From Plecoglossus altivelis (taxonomy: Eukaryota; Chordata; Actinopteri; Osmeriformes; Plecoglossidae), in NCBI GenBank assembly GCA_036571765.1, contig BROE01000016.1:12283838-12347837 (forward strand): a stretch of 64,000 nucleotides of DNA, read 5' to 3'. The notes beneath the pieces are model-generated. The model searched no databases and was not told where the DNA came from. It was given only the letters and a program-made list of their open reading frames with translations. Positions 61,224 through 64,000 of this stretch are shown one piece after another. The first letter of the stretch is position 1. The number at the start of each line of letters is the position of its first letter. A program made the position numbers and the translations under genes.

Positions 61224-64000
61224 ATGCCTTCTACTCATGACTGGATAAACAACCCAATGGGCGTTGTCGAAGGCATGTTTGGTAAGAACAAACGCTGAAC
61301 GCTCAAATTGATAGTTAGCTAGCTAGCTTGAACAGCATGCGCTGGCTGCTACAATAGTAGTCTTCTTCTAGGCTAGACTGCGGTCTGGTATAAAAACTTT
61401 GTGAGATACAATCATTGTAAACCAGCCAAAAGTACCAAGCAAGCCTACGGTCATAATTCATTTGAGAACGATACAACTTTTGTTTACACATGTTGTTAGT
61501 TCTTGAATATAAAAAAATCTACTTCCCAGTTAGCTAGTTAGCTGTCCCTCCAACACAGCACTATTTTAAGATTGCTAGTTGGGTACTATAAGTAGCTTGT
61601 AAACGTTAGAAAACCTTTGTCATGTTATGTAGCCTGATTAGAACAACAATGTTTTGATTTGGAGTGACCCTGTTCGTCTTAAGTGACAAGTCACTTCAAA
61701 TGTTTCACTTTCCATATAATCTGAATGCAGCTTGTGGCTTACTGTCATCTTCCTTATTTTCACCCTTTGTTCAGGTGCCACACAGATCCCTATGTTTCTG
61801 TTATGACTATATCAATGATGTTATTTTACAGCCCAGAGAAACTCAAACCCCCAATGGGAATCAGAAGCAGTGGAGTACTTCAAAGACAAACTGAAAGACA
61901 AAGAGGCCCATACCTGGGTAATGTCACGTCTAATACACATGTTATTGCTTTCAACCAGATCAACATGCCATTGAATATGCTGTGCATTACAAATACTTAA
62001 GTTATATCTACCTTCTAAACTATCGTAACATGTTACAATCCATTTCTAATGCCTCCATATAGGTTCCATCATTGAACGATGTCCCTCTGCATTACCTGAA
62101 ACCCAACAGTCTGGTGAAATTCCGTTGTTTAATCCAAGACATGTTTGATCCAGAGTTCTACATGGGAGTGTATGAGACCGTCGAGCCGTCTAATAGTGTC
62201 AAAGTAAGTATGTCTGACAGTTCTGTGTTCAGGATAACAACATCAACATGAGATGCAGTGCAGGAAAAAGGATGTACTCTACTGTAGATAATTGAAATGA
62301 TCATGCAAAAGCAATTTTCCTTCAGGTTTTGAGATGTGGGAAGTATAAAGATGTTACAGAGTGTGGGGTAAGTCCATTATATTGACATACAAGTAAATTA
62401 TACTGCTTTGTTACAACAATAAGTGTAATAGAATAATGTGATTCGATTATTTCGTTTAACATAGAAAGTGTTGACTTAAAATACTAAAGTAACTTTCTGT
62501 ACCTGTGATGTGTGTTGGATGGACTTGAATGGACCAGGTGGATGTGAATTCCAGAAACACTGTGACTTCCGAGAGACAGACCTTCTATTGTGTCCCTGTT
62601 CCAGGAGAAAACCAATGGGCCAAAGATATATCCTTTTGATCTAATGTAATTAAAATCGCTTCCTAAATTGTATTTGCACAGGTGATAAATTAGTACAAAT
62701 TGCTTGGTGGCCATTATGTTGTTTCCCTTAACTGTCACACAGTTATGCCCGCTCTAGCCAAGCAAGAGTGGTCCCTTCCACCTCTTACGTGCCCAGCAGA
62801 CAGAAGCGCAGCTACGAAGAGGATGATGACATGGACACACAACCCCAGAAGCAAAGAGAATCACACATTGGTACAGAGAATTTTCAATCATACAGCGAGA
62901 TGAAGATTTGCTAGGTATTTGGCACCGAAGAACACCGACTCGTTTGACTCGTGAACGCGTCTCCATTCGTTCTGCAGAGCACCATGGCAACGGGGATTCC
63001 AAAAGGCAGGAGACAGAGGCCCCTTCCAGCCAGACCACAAGCCCTTCGGACTGCTCCTCTCATCTGGATCTCAACTTCCCGTTGCCAGGGGAGAGGGGTC
63101 CAGCCTGTCTAGTGAAGGTAGAACACCCTCCTGTCCAGTGTCCTGTCCACACTTTCTCCCCAGTCATTCTGTGGCCCAGGCAGTGGATTCACATCTGTAT
63201 TTATATGGTACTACTCATGGACTTCCAGGTCTACGAGAACTCGGACAGCTTCAAACTGAATGACGCACTGGAGGTTTATGGGATTCTCTCCATGAGTCCT
63301 GTCCTGAGCGGAGTGGCAGAGGAAAAGTAAGGCTCTTCTGTCAGAGTACATCCCTGTCCCATGCAGTTGTCCTGTGGTGTGTTGTATTGAGGTTGTACAT
63401 CCCTGTTCATATAAAGAGACTTGGCCTCATCGCTGCTGGACCCTGTGGAGAGTATGGAGACTCTTGAGGAGCAGAGAGCTCACAGCCCACCTGCATCGCT
63501 AGTGCCTCGCCTCCACATGCTCTTCGCCAAATGTCTGCAACACAACAACCCCCTGCTGTCCTCAGCACCCCTGGAAGACAACAGCACAGGTAAGATCCCT
63601 CACTTAGTCAGCGTATACATTTTCTTTTCTCTTTTTTTTTTTTTTTTTTCTTCCCGTAGAGTAAAAGCATAGATGTAACCATAATGTGTCAGTTCTGATT
63701 AAGCCTCCGTATCTCTTTCAGCTTTCTCATCATTCGTAAGCGAGATGACCTCGGTGAGAGCTGAGCTGCTGGCGTACTTGACTCACATCCTCCTGGGAGA
63801 TGGACTGGCTGCAGAGTACCTTATACTGCACCTCATATCCAGTGTGTGAGTGGACCTGGCCTTCTGTAGTCCTTAGTCATGTGTATCCTCTGCAACCATA
63901 GTCATTCCTTTTACCAAAGCTAAATGTTCTTCATATTGGTTCCTTTACTAGGTATTGCAGACGGGATGTTCTTCCTCTGGGCAAATTCAGCCTGAATCTG
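61224..64000 (+). CDS. mcmbp: Minichromosome maintenance complex-binding protein (partial, 3' cut)
   Basis: Nuclear protein that associates with MCM2-7 subunits in place of MCM2. It helps assemble or unload the replicative helicase and supports sister-chromatid cohesion. Exons seen: 61224-61281, 61832-61917, 62063-62203, 62326-62367, 62538-62627, 62741-62870, 62978-63117, 63229-63326, 63417-63589, 63722-63845, 63952-64000 and beyond. They give the first 377 residues of about 640. Landmarks are DWINNPMGVV, LKPNSLVKFRCLIQDMFDPEFYMGVYE, RQTFYCVPVPGE, the acidic KRSYEEDDDMD segment, LNFPLPGERGPACLVK, AHSPPASLVPR and AEYLILHLIS. ATG 61224 aligns with the family start; ATG 61221 just before it would add one Met. 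The intron 62628-62740 is AT-AC type. The acceptor before 62538 has a poor pyrimidine tract. Confidence 0.95.
62628..62740 (+). other. mcmbp: Probable U12-type AT-AC intron in mcmbp
   Basis: The donor reads ATATCCTTT, the U12 consensus. The branch-site-like TCCCTTAAC (62724-62732) has its branch A at 62731, ten nt before the next exon. The intron ends in AC (62739-62740). The phase-0 join gives WAKD-SYARSS, in line with the family. No GT-AG alternative keeps the frame. The intron is 113 nt long. Confidence 0.85.
63632..63649. repeat. Poly(T) run, 18 nt
   Basis: T homopolymer within the mcmbp intron 63590-63721, upstream of exon 63722-63845. Confidence 0.9.

Noticed and set aside
62734..62747. 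AG acceptor (CACACAG) for the mcmbp exon after 62627
   Set aside because: Using AG at 62741-62742 would shift the frame away from the conserved SYARSS...KRSYEEDDD segment. The AC end keeps it.
1..64000. A novel multi-gene system, mobile element with genes, CRISPR array or tRNA/rRNA gene
   Set aside because: All exons assign to seven known vertebrate families. I found no transposase or reverse-transcriptase frames, no regularly spaced repeats and no cloverleaf-like gene by eye.

Overview
The window is eukaryotic nuclear DNA, almost certainly from a ray-finned (teleost) fish. All coding sequence lies in short exons bounded by GT...AG introns. The reconstructed proteins match vertebrate families over their full length, and A/T-rich introns and microsatellites fill the rest. 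I rebuilt the exon chains by hand, checking the reading phase at every junction. The species cannot be named from the sequence alone.

Layout: (1) sgpl1 (+, about 1.2-10.2 kb) encodes sphingosine-1-phosphate lyase. (2) pcbd1 (-, about 10.5-12.4 kb) encodes pterin-4a-carbinolamine dehydratase and lies tail-to-tail with sgpl1. (3) An hgsnat homologue (+, 13.6-31.0 kb, 19 coding exons) encodes a heparan-alpha-glucosaminide N-acetyltransferase; it is divergent from pcbd1. (4) ret (+, 33.7-49.6 kb, 20 coding exons) encodes the GDNF-family receptor tyrosine kinase, with both the RET9 and RET51 ends present. (5) csgalnact2 (+, 51.1-54 kb) encodes chondroitin sulfate N-acetylgalactosaminyltransferase 2. 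(6) sec23ip (-, 54.8-60.5 kb, 18 coding exons) encodes the p125 COPII/DDHD protein and lies tail-to-tail with csgalnact2. (7) mcmbp (+, from 61.2 kb, cut by the window end) encodes the MCM-binding protein and is head-to-head with sec23ip.

The genes are unrelated household and developmental genes rather than one pathway, though csgalnact2 and hgsnat both act on glycosaminoglycans, in synthesis and in lysosomal breakdown respectively. From general knowledge, six of the seven have human orthologues spread over chromosome 10 (q22, q11, q26) and HGSNAT is on 8p11. The window is therefore a compact teleost block joining pieces that are apart in human.

I found no undescribed multi-gene system, no mobile element with coding capacity, no CRISPR array and no RNA gene. 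The most interesting signals are in transcript processing: a probable U12-type AT-AC intron in mcmbp, a GC-AG intron in ret exactly between the two halves of its cysteine-rich cluster, the conserved RET9/RET51 alternative ending, overlapping upstream ORFs at the ret start, competing first coding exons in sgpl1, and a one-codon first coding exon in pcbd1. An E2F-like site lies in the sec23ip/mcmbp shared promoter.
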